Assembly (NCBI GenBank): GCA_031552235.1
Contig: JAVBMR010000008.1
Location: 1-64,000 of the forward strand
DNA length: 64,000 nt
Direction of reading: 5' to 3'
DNA from: WRDF01 sp031552235
Lineage (GTDB): Bacteria > Bacteroidota > Bacteroidia > Bacteroidales > Rikenellaceae
Positions 24,444 to 31,628 of this stretch are shown one piece after another. The stretch's first letter is position 1; each line of letters starts with the position of its first letter. The notes beneath the pieces are model-generated. The model was not told where the DNA came from, did not search any database, and was given only the letters and a program-made list of their open reading frames with translations. The position numbers were made by a program, and so were the translations under genes.

Positions 24444-25604
24444 ATGAAGAGGGAAATTTTATATCTGGGGGTCGCGGCCGTCATATTGGCCGGATGTTCC
24501 ACAAGCAGCAGGCTTACAAAGGCGAATGCTGTGGAAGAAACGTCAGACAGGGTCGAGACGGAAAAGATAAAACTGAATCCGGAGGGCGATCCGGAAACTG
24601 AAAGAAGGCAGCAGGAGTGGAGCGATCAGAAGTTGGCCATGGAAACGGCGGCAACCCTGAAAGTCGTGGAGGAGTATGCGAGGCGGCCGCGCCAAAACAG
24701 GCCGGAAATGACGTTTGCGCCCTCCCAGTGCGAATATCTCCAGATAGCCGGGGTAAATCCCCTGCCGGTGAACGGAGTGCTTGAACTGGACCTGAATGCG
24801 ATGGCGTCCGAATTTTGCTATCCTCTGGAAGGCGCGTTGATATCGCCTTACGGCAGGCGCGGTTCTTCGATGCACACGGGCGTGGACATAAAGGCGCATC
24901 CCAACGACACGATAAGGGCGGCGTTCCCTGGTGTGGTGCGCATGGCGAAGAATTACAGCGGTTATGGCAACCTCGTGGCCGTCAGACACTACGAAGGTTT
25001 CGAAACGGTCTACGCGCACGGCTCGAAACTGCTCGTGAAAGTGAATGCCGTGGTCGAACCGGGCGACCCGATCATGCTCGCCGGGCGTACTGGCCGCGCA
25101 ACCACGGAGCACCTCCATTTCGAAGTCAGGGCCGGGGATTCGCATATCGATCCTGCGCGGGTTATAGATACGTACAAGAGGTCGCTTCGCCCCGGAAAAC
25201 TCTATATTACCAAACTCAACGGAGGCGTCGTGGCCTATGCCGACGACCTGGAGTTAGAGCAGCTTAAAGGCGGAAAAAAGATCGCAACGCCTGTGCAGGC
25301 TCCTGCCGTGCCGCGGGAACCGGAAATCGTCTTGCCGGTGGAACCTGTGCGTTACGAGCCGTCTGCCGTGCCTTCGCCTCCCGCTGTTGAGGCCAGCCAA
25401 GCCCCTGTGAAGCCGGATGTGAACATAGTAGCCAACAGCACGGCCGAAGCCCCCGGCGCGGCCGTATACTACCGTGTGCAGCAGGGCGACACCCTTTATG
25501 CGATTGCAAAAAAACACAACACGACCGTGGCGAAGATATGCCAGTTGAGCAATATCACGCCGACAACGTTGCTTCAGATCAACCAGAAACTAAGGGTTAA
25601 GTAG
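24444..25604 (+). CDS. LysM/M23 peptidoglycan DD-metallopeptidase lipoprotein
   Basis: Predicted cell-wall endopeptidase anchored by lipid. The 386-residue protein has a lipoprotein signal with lipobox LAGC (Cys18), then a linker. A LytM/M23 domain follows with zinc-site motif MHTGVD (His and Asp), YAHGSKL and EHLHFEVR (final catalytic and ligand histidines), so it looks active. After a Pro/Val-rich linker the C-terminus is a LysM domain (YRVQQGDTLYAIAKKHNTTV). The start at 24444 (MKREILYL) is fixed by the signal and promoter. It converges on folB with a shared terminator. Confidence 0.92.
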   Translation: MKREILYLGVAAVILAGCSTSSRLTKANAVEETSDRVETEKIKLNPEGDPETERRQQEWSDQKLAMETAATLKVVEEYARRPRQNRPEMTFAPSQCEYLQIAGVNPLPVNGVLELDLNAMASEFCYPLEGALISPYGRRGSSMHTGVDIKAHPNDTIRAAFPGVVRMAKNYSGYGNLVAVRHYEGFETVYAHGSKLLVKVNAVVEPGDPIMLAGRTGRATTEHLHFEVRAGDSHIDPARVIDTYKRSLRPGKLYITKLNGGVVAYADDLELEQLKGGKKIATPVQAPAVPREPEIVLPVEPVRYEPSAVPSPPAVEASQAPVKPDVNIVANSTAEAPGAAVYYRVQQGDTLYAIAKKHNTTVAKICQLSNITPTTLLQINQKLRVK

Positions 25605-25622
25605 AGTGTAGCAAACGACAAA

Positions 25623-25663
25623 CAAAACGAATGGGGCGGAAATTTTCCGCCCCATTCGTTTTG
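25623..25663. terminator. Bidirectional terminator between M23 gene and folB
   Basis: A near-perfect 20-bp palindrome with arm CAAAACGAATGGGGCGGAAA. The A-rich and T-rich outer ends suit termination from both sides. Confidence 0.8.
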
Positions 25664-25682
25664 CGTAAACCGCCCCGTGCGG

Positions 25683-26036
25683 TTATACCGTCATGGTAAC
25701 CGACACCCTGTCCACCTTGCCCCCGAGCGGGGGAGCGAGCTTCGACACCTTTACCGTGACCCTCCCGCACTCCGGAAAGCGGCCGTAAATTGCGTCTATA
25801 ATGCGTTTTGCGACGTTTTCCAGTATATTGGAGGTTATGTCCATTTGTTCGCGCACGATCTCGTAGACCGTGAGGTAGTTGACGCTTTTCGAGAGGTCGT
25901 CGTTTTTGGCCGCATCGGCGGCTTCCGCGTCTATCTCCACGTCCACGAGGAAGCGGTTGCCCACGATCTTTTCCATGTCGTAGCACCCGTGCCTGGCGTG
26001 GAATTCCATGTTCTCTATTCTTATTGTAGCTATCAT
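25683..26036 (-). CDS. folB: Dihydroneopterin aldolase FolB
   Basis: FolB cleaves dihydroneopterin to the hydroxymethyl pterin in folate synthesis. The 117-residue protein has the family start ATIRIENMEFHARHGCYDME with the conserved Glu, and the C-terminal VKVSKLAPPLGG with the conserved catalytic Lys. The frame continues upstream into a Arg-rich nonsense stretch, so ATG 26036 (MIATIRIEN) is the start. It follows the PfkB kinase gene with an 11-base gap and should share its transcript. Confidence 0.9.
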   Translation of the reverse strand: MIATIRIENMEFHARHGCYDMEKIVGNRFLVDVEIDAEAADAAKNDDLSKSVNYLTVYEIVREQMDITSNILENVAKRIIDAIYGRFPECGRVTVKVSKLAPPLGGKVDRVSVTMTV

Positions 26037-26047
26037 GATCCGGATTA

Positions 26048-27049
26048 TTAGAACAGGTACCTGTCCGTGCGGACGTGGTTGGCGAGCTTGCCTATATCGC
26101 CCCAGACATCTTCGCCGAACGTCGTGCCGACCACTTCGATCACCTTGCCTGCCGCGATTGAGCCGAGCGTGCCGCACTTGCGCAGCGGCAGTCCTTCACA
26201 CATGCCGGCCATGAAACCTGCGGCGTAGAGGTCGCCCGCACCGGTCGTGTCGACCCTGCGGGCCTCGGACATGATGCCAACATGCAGGAATTCCCTGCCC
26301 TGCCTGATATACGCGCCTTCCTTGCCTACTTTCACCACTGCCAGATCCGCAAGGCCGGCGATCTTGTTAAGTGCACGAACAGGGTCGGTTTCGCCCGTGA
26401 AGGCGTGGGCCTCCTGTTCGTTGGCGAAGATTATGTCGATGTGGGCGTCGGCCAGTTCATGCAGGAATTCGAGGTTCTCCGCCACGACGTTGTAGCTCGC
26501 GAGGTCAATGGCCACTTTGAGGCCTTTTTTCTTGGCCTCAGCCGCCGCGTGTGCGATCAGCTCGCGGTTCTGCACCAGATAGCCCTCCATATAGAGGTAA
26601 TCATAGCCGTCGAACATGTCGCCGGTGATCTCTTCCGGCGTAAGTTCGAGCGCGGCGCCCAAGTGTGTGGCCATTGTCCGCTCGCCGTCCTGCGAAACGA
26701 GCGATACGCAAACCCCCGACCGGCTGGGGCTGCGGAATATGTTCGGGTTTATGCCGAGGTTGCCCAGCGCCGCGACGAGGAAATCGCCGGTTTCATCCTT
26801 GCCGACTTTACCTATGAAGCCCGTTTTCTTCCCGAACTTCGCCATGGCGCGTATCGTGTTGCCTGCCGACCCTCCCAGCGACATCGTCATCGGCATTCCT
26901 GCCGTGCTTTCCGAGATCCGGTGCTGCAACTCCGTGTCCACGAGGCTCATGCTTCCTTTCGGCAGGCCGAATCGCCCCAGTACGTCGTCGCTGGAGAGGT
27001 TGACCAATACGTCGGTAAGCGCGTTGCCTATGCCTATTACTTTTTTCAT
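26048..27049 (-). CDS. PfkB-family carbohydrate/nucleoside kinase (adenosine kinase-like)
   Basis: A ribokinase-fold kinase of 333 residues. It shows the N-terminal substrate signature SLGGSAGNTIRAMAKFG and the C-terminal phosphate-binding motif DTTGAGDLYAAGF with the catalytic base Asp. Residues FANEQEAHAFTGE form the middle PfkB motif. The overall sequence resembles the adenosine kinase-like group common in Bacteroidota, but a sugar substrate cannot be excluded. It is upstream of folB in a two-gene operon with a TACATTTG promoter box 21 bases before the ATG. Confidence 0.88.
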   Translation of the reverse strand: MKKVIGIGNALTDVLVNLSSDDVLGRFGLPKGSMSLVDTELQHRISESTAGMPMTMSLGGSAGNTIRAMAKFGKKTGFIGKVGKDETGDFLVAALGNLGINPNIFRSPSRSGVCVSLVSQDGERTMATHLGAALELTPEEITGDMFDGYDYLYMEGYLVQNRELIAHAAAEAKKKGLKVAIDLASYNVVAENLEFLHELADAHIDIIFANEQEAHAFTGETDPVRALNKIAGLADLAVVKVGKEGAYIRQGREFLHVGIMSEARRVDTTGAGDLYAAGFMAGMCEGLPLRKCGTLGSIAAGKVIEVVGTTFGEDVWGDIGKLANHVRTDRYLF

Positions 27050-27069
27050 TGCTTATTTCTAATATACTA

Positions 27070-27077
27070 CAAATGTA
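27070..27077 (-). promoter_or_regulatory. -7 box (TACATTTG on minus strand) for the pfkB-folB operon
   Basis: CAAATGTA on the plus strand reads TACATTTG leftward, ending about 20 bases upstream of the kinase ATG. Confidence 0.5.
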
Positions 27078-27157
27078 GCGATTTTTCGCCATAATTTGAA
27101 CGTCAGACATACAGGACTGGACATTCAAGGTTTGCCGAAGCGTACTGAGGCCTTTTT

Positions 27158-27238
27158 AATATATCAGGGAGATACCCCAACGGGGTATCTCCCTGATATA
27201 TTTGAAGAGTTTTTGGTGCCGCTTTTTGCAAAAAGCGG
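27158..27238. repeat. Palindromic intergenic element, partial copy D (between pgk and the PfkB gene)
   Basis: A perfect 21-bp central stem (27158-27178 with 27182-27202, loop AAC) is followed by GAAGAGTTTTTGGT. A 20-bp perfect palindrome arm at 27219-27238 (CCGCTTTTTG plus complement) completes the right side. The GAAGAGTT..TTTGGT joint and the TTTTTGCAAAAA-centred arm match the corresponding module of copy C, but no left arm is visible. It follows pgk and may terminate it. Confidence 0.7.
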
Positions 27239-27251
27239 TAGTTCGGTCCCG

Positions 27252-28511
27252 TTACTTGCGGATTGCCGCTACGCCCGGGAGTTCCTTGCCTTCCATGTAT
27301 TCGAGCAGGGCGCCGCCGCCGGTCGATACGTAGCTTACCTTATCGGCCATGCCGAACTTGTTGATGGCCGCAACCGAGTCGCCGCCGCCGATAAGCGAGA
27401 ACGCGCCCTGCGCCGTGGCTTCAACGATGGCTTCGGCAACCGCTTTCGTCCCGGTCGCGAACTTCTCGATCTCGAACACGCCAACAGGGCCGTTCCAAAG
27501 GATGGTCTTGCATTTTAGGATATGGGTGCGGAAGCTCTCTTTCGCTTTCGGGCCAACGTCGAGGCCTTCCCAGCCGTCGGGAATTTCGTTCGAGAGGCAG
27601 ATCTGCGTGTTGGCGTCTTCCGAGAAAGCGTCGGCGCAAAGGGCGTCTTCGGCCATTACGATCTCGATGCCTTTCGCTTTGGCCTTGGCGAGAATGTCGA
27701 GCGCTGTCTGGTACTGGTCGGGTTCGTTGATGCTGCCGCCGATCTTGCCGCCCTGCGCCGCCATGAATGTATATGTCATACCGCCGCCGATGATGAGGCT
27801 GTCCACCCTTTCCATGAGTTTTTCGATGATCGTGATCTTGCTCGAAACTTTCGAACCGCCGATGATGGCCACGAACGGACGTTTCGGGCTTTCCATTACC
27901 GAGTCGATGGCCTTCAACTCGCCTTCCATCACGTAACCGAACATCTTATCGTTCGGGAAATAGTCTGCGATAAGGGCTGTCGAGGCGTGTGCGCGGTGGG
28001 CAGTACCGAACGCGTCGTTCACGTATACGTCGGCGTAAGAGGCGAGTTTCTTCACGAAATCTTTCTGTGAAGCCTTAACTTCGGCCTTGGCCGCTTTTTT
28101 CTCTTCGTCCGATGCGTCTTCGGCAAGGCCGCGCGGCTTGCCTTCTTCCTCGGCGTAGAATCGGAGGTTTTCGAGCATCATCACTTCGCCGGGTTTGAGG
28201 TCTTTGGCCATTTCAGCCGCCTTTTCGCCCATGCAGTCGCCTGCGAACTTAACTTTCACGCCGAGGAGTTTTTCAACCGCGGGGATGATGTATTCGAGCG
28301 AGTATTTGCTGTCGTTGTTCTTTTTCGGACGGCCCAGGTGTGACATGAGGATCACGGAACCGCCTTTTTCAAGCACTTTCTTGATGGTGGGGATGGCGGC
28401 ACGGATGCGTGTGTCGTCGGTCACCTCGAACTTTTCGTTGAGGGGCACGTTGAAATCGACGCGGATGATGGCGCGTTTTCCTTTGAAATCGTAGTTGTCG
28501 ATCGGGAACAT
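27252..28511 (-). CDS. pgk: Phosphoglycerate kinase
   Basis: This glycolytic enzyme transfers phosphate from 1,3-bisphosphoglycerate to ADP. The 419-residue protein has the N-terminal RVDFNVPLNE signature, LMSHLGRPK and the nucleotide-binding C-lobe with AIIGGSKVSSKI and ILWNGPVGVFE. The Gly-rich end is SLIGGGDSVAAINKFG and STGGGALLEYMEGKELPG. A Lys/Ala/Glu-rich insertion near residues 120-140 (DASDEEKKAAKAEVKAS) is slightly longer than usual. A TAACTTTG box precedes it, and element D lies after its stop. Confidence 0.97.
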   Translation of the reverse strand: MFPIDNYDFKGKRAIIRVDFNVPLNEKFEVTDDTRIRAAIPTIKKVLEKGGSVILMSHLGRPKKNNDSKYSLEYIIPAVEKLLGVKVKFAGDCMGEKAAEMAKDLKPGEVMMLENLRFYAEEEGKPRGLAEDASDEEKKAAKAEVKASQKDFVKKLASYADVYVNDAFGTAHRAHASTALIADYFPNDKMFGYVMEGELKAIDSVMESPKRPFVAIIGGSKVSSKITIIEKLMERVDSLIIGGGMTYTFMAAQGGKIGGSINEPDQYQTALDILAKAKAKGIEIVMAEDALCADAFSEDANTQICLSNEIPDGWEGLDVGPKAKESFRTHILKCKTILWNGPVGVFEIEKFATGTKAVAEAIVEATAQGAFSLIGGGDSVAAINKFGMADKVSYVSTGGGALLEYMEGKELPGVAAIRK

Positions 28512-28568
28512 AACGTAAAGTATTTTAGATTATTGAACTTGTCTGTTGAATTTCGTGGGTAACGGCTC

Positions 28569-28576
28569 CAAAGTTA
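28569..28576 (-). promoter_or_regulatory. -7 box (TAACTTTG on minus strand) for pgk
   Basis: CAAAGTTA on the plus strand reads TAACTTTG leftward, about 58 bases upstream of the pgk ATG. Confidence 0.5.
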
Positions 28577-28604
28577 CTAAATCGGATAATATTTACGGCC
28601 GTTA

Positions 28605-28635
28605 TTGGTGTTTTTGTTTTAAAAAAGTACCTTTG
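28605..28635 (+). promoter_or_regulatory. Promoter of the lrp-queD operon
   Basis: TTGG (28605-28608), a 19-base spacer, and TACCTTTG (28628-28635) match the Bacteroidota -33/-7 layout. The leader to the ATG at 28751 is about 110 bases and starts near GTTAACAAAG. Confidence 0.55.
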
Positions 28636-28750
28636 TTAACAAAGTGTAAGCAAAAGCATCCAAAAATGGCCGCCAACGACAAGATAACAGTCCGCCGGAT
28701 TATGGAGTGAAACAAAACGCCTGCACGGAACCAGTAAAACCGTTACCGCC

Positions 28751-29224
28751 ATGCCAAAGGTAGTCATCGACGAAATCGACAAGAAGATTCTCCAGTACCT
28801 GATCCGCAACGCACGCATGCCATTCCTTGAAATAGCGCGCGAATGCGGCATTTCGGGGGCGGCCATACACCAGCGTGTCAAGAAGTTGGACGATGCGGGG
28901 ATCATACTCGGGTCGCGCCTTGAGGTCAATCCCAAGAGCCTCGGCTTCGACGTTTGCGCCATTGTGGGCATCCGCATCACCGACCCCACGAGGTATCAGG
29001 AAACGGTGGACAACCTGCTCGAAATGAAGGAGATAGTCGAATGCCACTTCATAACCGGCAAATACAATCTGCTGATAAAGATATATTGCATTGACAACGA
29101 GCACCTTATGAATACCATATTCAAAGGCGTACTGGGGATACCGTGGGTGTCGAACACCGAAACCTTCATATCTCTCAACGAAGCGTTCTCGCGGCAGGTC
29201 GACGTTGAGATGATCAAAGACTGA
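28751..29224 (+). CDS. Lrp/AsnC-family transcriptional regulator
   Basis: A 157-residue one-component regulator. It has an N-terminal winged helix-turn-helix (IDEIDKKILQYLIRNARMPF ... ISGAAIHQRVKKLDDAGII, residues 7-52) and a C-terminal RAM/AsnC ligand-binding domain with VVECHFITGKYNLLIKIY-type core (IVECHFITGKYN). It probably binds an amino acid and acts as an octamer. It is 4 bases from the queD-like gene downstream, so the two are co-transcribed. The functional link is unclear. Confidence 0.92.
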   Translation: MPKVVIDEIDKKILQYLIRNARMPFLEIARECGISGAAIHQRVKKLDDAGIILGSRLEVNPKSLGFDVCAIVGIRITDPTRYQETVDNLLEMKEIVECHFITGKYNLLIKIYCIDNEHLMNTIFKGVLGIPWVSNTETFISLNEAFSRQVDVEMIKD

Positions 29225-29228
29225 GGCA

Positions 29229-29678
29229 ATGGTCATGATACGGTTGACGAAAGAATTCTCATTCGAGATGTCCCATGCTCTGGAGGGATACGACGGACTG
29301 TGCAGCCAGATACACGGCCACTCCTACCGCCTGTTCGTAACGGTCGCCGGCTCTCCGTCCGCCGATCCGGCCGACCCTAAATACGGCATGGTGATGGATT
29401 TCGGCGAACTGAAAAAAATAGTTAACAGTCTTATAATAAGCAAGTACGACCATTCGCTCGTGCTGCGGCGCACCCCGGCCAACAGCGAGCTGATAGATGT
29501 TCTTTCGAAAAATTTCTCGCGGGTCATAGTGCCGGACTACCAGCCCACTTGTGAGAACATGATCGCCCACTTCGCGGAAATGATCGCGGCCGCCCTCCCT
29601 GCCCGCGTCAGCCTCCACTCCCTCCGCCTCCACGAAACAGCGACCTCATTCGCCGAATGGTTCGCCGAAGATCAATAA
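29229..29678 (+). CDS. queD: 6-pyruvoyl-tetrahydropterin synthase / QueD-family protein
   Basis: Family members make 6-carboxy-tetrahydropterin for queuosine or pyruvoyl-tetrahydropterin. The 149-residue protein has zinc ligands His16 (MSHALEG), His29 and His31 (QIHGHSYRL), the catalytic Cys25, MVMDFGELK and the C-terminal LHETATSFAEW with the conserved Glu. The QueD assignment over other pterin branches is inference, because no other queuosine gene is adjacent. ATG 29229 overlaps nothing, and a second ATG two codons on is an alternative start. Confidence 0.88.
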   Translation: MVMIRLTKEFSFEMSHALEGYDGLCSQIHGHSYRLFVTVAGSPSADPADPKYGMVMDFGELKKIVNSLIISKYDHSLVLRRTPANSELIDVLSKNFSRVIVPDYQPTCENMIAHFAEMIAAALPARVSLHSLRLHETATSFAEWFAEDQ

Positions 29679-29705
29679 CCTGCCATCGCTGCGTACGGTT
29701 ATTTT

Positions 29706-29874
29706 GTTCTCTTTTGTAAAAGAGAACCAGAAAACTTTTTTGGAAACTTCGTTTCCTGCTACTTTACAAGTTAAAAGGGAGGCTCAGTCGGAGCCTCCCT
29801 TTTAACTTGTTGATAAATCATGAAAAATGCAGTTTTTCCGAAGAGTTCTTTGGTTCTTTCTTGCAAGAAAGAAC
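29706..29874. repeat. Palindromic intergenic element, copy C (between convergent queD and cysS)
   Basis: Left arm GTTCTCTTTT/AAAAGAGAAC (29706-29727), hairpin GGAAAC/GTTTCC (29743-29757) and a perfect 20-bp central stem (29766-29785 with 29791-29810) are followed by hairpin GAAAAAT/GTTTTTC (29822-29838). The right arm is a perfect palindrome GTTCTTTCTTG plus complement (29853-29874). It is copy A read on the other strand, with a new central stem and with the small hairpin changed on both sides so that pairing is kept. Confidence 0.85.
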
Positions 29875-29901
29875 AGATAAAGCCGCATGTAATGATGCGG
29901 G

Positions 29902-31368
29902 TTATTTGATACTCCAGTCGTAACCGTCTTTGCGGTCTTTGACGACTATGCCGATGCGCGTGAGTTCGTCGCGTATTTTGTCCGAGGCGGCCCAGTTTTT
30001 ATCAGCTTTCGCTTGTTGGCGCATTTCAAGTAGCATTTCCACCAGCGGCCCTACGAGGTCGTTCTTTTCGGCAGCGGCATCGTTACGAAGGCCGAGGATG
30101 TCGAACACAAAACGGTGGACGATTCTCCGCAGGGCTTCGAGGTCGCCGGCCGAAATGGTCTGCGTGCCGTCGTGCAGTTGGTTTATGATGCGTACCCAGT
30201 CGAACAGCGCCGAGATGACCATCGGCGAATTGAGATCGTCGTTCATGGCTTCGCGGCACCTTCTTTCGAGGTCGGACACATCGACAGTCGATGCCTTGCC
30301 GGGCATTACCTTGTCGATGGTTTCGACCGCCGCCATCAGCCTGTCGAGGCCCTTTTCGGCGGCCTGGAGCGCTTCGTTGCTGAAGTCGAGCGTGGAGCGG
30401 TAGTGGGCCTGAAGGATGAAGAAGCGGATGACCATGGGCGAATAGGCCTGCGCCAGCAGCTTGTGCGTACCTGTGAAAAGCTCTTCGAGGGTTATGAAGT
30501 TGCCGAGCGACTTGCCCATTTTCTGGCCGTCGATGGTTATCATGTTGTTGTGCATCCAGTAGTTGGCCGCGCCGTGGCCGCTGGCCGCGGTGTTCTGGGC
30601 AATCTCGCACTCGTGGTGTGGGAACATGAGGTCCATGCCGCCTCCGTGTATGTCGAACCTCTCGCCGAGGTATTTCACGCTCATGGCCGAGCATTCGAGG
30701 TGCCAGCCCGGGAAGCCGAGGCTCCAGGGCGCTTTCCAGCGCATGATGTGCTCTGGTGCCGCTTTTTTCCAGAGGGCGAAGTCGAGGGGGCGCTGTTTGT
30801 CGCACTGCCCGTCGAGTTCGCGGGTGTTGCACAGCATGTCTTCTATTTTGCGGCCCGAAAGCTGCCCGTAGTTATGTTTCGCCGCGTATTTTTCGACGTC
30901 GAAGTAAACCGAACCGTTGCTTTCGTAGGCGTACCCATTGTCGAGGATCTCCTGCACGAGCTCTATCTGCTCCATTATGTGGCCCGAGGCGCGGGGTTCG
31001 ATCGAGGGCGGGAGTACGCCCAATTCGTCCATCGCGTGGTGGTAGCGGTCGGTGTAATACTGCGCCACTTCCATCGGTTCGAGGTTTTCGAGACGGGCCT
31101 TGACCGCGAGCTTGTCTTCCCCGTCGTCGGCGTCGTTCTGCAGGTGGCCGACGTCGGTTATGTTTCTCACATAGCGTACTTTATAGCCTTCCTCGCGCAG
31201 GTAGCGGAACAGTAGGTCGAACGTTATGGCCGGCCGGGCATGTCCCAGATGCGGGTCGCCATAGACCGTAGGGCCGCACACATACAGCCCCACGCAAGGC
31301 GGGTTGATGGGTTTGAACTGCTCTTTTTCGCGTGTGAGCGTATTGTATAAAACGAGTTCCGATTTCAT
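29902..31368 (-). CDS. cysS: Cysteinyl-tRNA synthetase
   Basis: A class I synthetase charging tRNA-Cys. The 488-residue protein has the zinc-ligand Cys and HIGH motif in YVCGPTVYGDPHLGHARP, the second zinc segment around GWHLECSAMS, HHECEIAQ and the KMSKS-type motif KMGKSLGNF. The C-terminal DALR and anticodon-binding regions are complete. The leader upstream contains a GC-rich stem region (31400-31440), but nothing I recognise as a riboswitch. Confidence 0.97.
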   Translation of the reverse strand: MKSELVLYNTLTREKEQFKPINPPCVGLYVCGPTVYGDPHLGHARPAITFDLLFRYLREEGYKVRYVRNITDVGHLQNDADDGEDKLAVKARLENLEPMEVAQYYTDRYHHAMDELGVLPPSIEPRASGHIMEQIELVQEILDNGYAYESNGSVYFDVEKYAAKHNYGQLSGRKIEDMLCNTRELDGQCDKQRPLDFALWKKAAPEHIMRWKAPWSLGFPGWHLECSAMSVKYLGERFDIHGGGMDLMFPHHECEIAQNTAASGHGAANYWMHNNMITIDGQKMGKSLGNFITLEELFTGTHKLLAQAYSPMVIRFFILQAHYRSTLDFSNEALQAAEKGLDRLMAAVETIDKVMPGKASTVDVSDLERRCREAMNDDLNSPMVISALFDWVRIINQLHDGTQTISAGDLEALRRIVHRFVFDILGLRNDAAAEKNDLVGPLVEMLLEMRQQAKADKNWAASDKIRDELTRIGIVVKDRKDGYDWSIK

Positions 31369-31509
31369 TGTCTGAGTTATTGGTTGAAGCCTTGCCGACC
31401 TTAGGGGTCGTGCGTCCTCATGTCCTCGTGAGTACTCTTAAAACAGCGTAAAATTAACAACTTTAATCAATAATACAGGCGGTGTCGGTAAGTAACCCAT
31501 TAATTTTTT

Positions 31510-31517
31510 TAATTTTG
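31510..31517 (+). promoter_or_regulatory. -7 box (TAATTTTG) for the DUF2723 gene
   Basis: TAATTTTG fits TAnnTTTG and lies about 112 bases upstream of the ATG at 31629. Confidence 0.45.
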
Positions 31518-31628
31518 CATCAATTAACTTCCCTGAAAAATAACTAAAGGGCAATAAAATACGGGTTTTGCAGTTAAAGCGTTAACGGCTGTAAAAACGT
31601 ACGGCCGTTCCCAACTAATAAAATACGG

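Noticed and set aside
31390..31450. Structured GC-rich leader before cysS considered as a T-box or riboswitch
   Set aside because: No T-box sequence or known aptamer core could be found; T-boxes are not expected in Bacteroidota.
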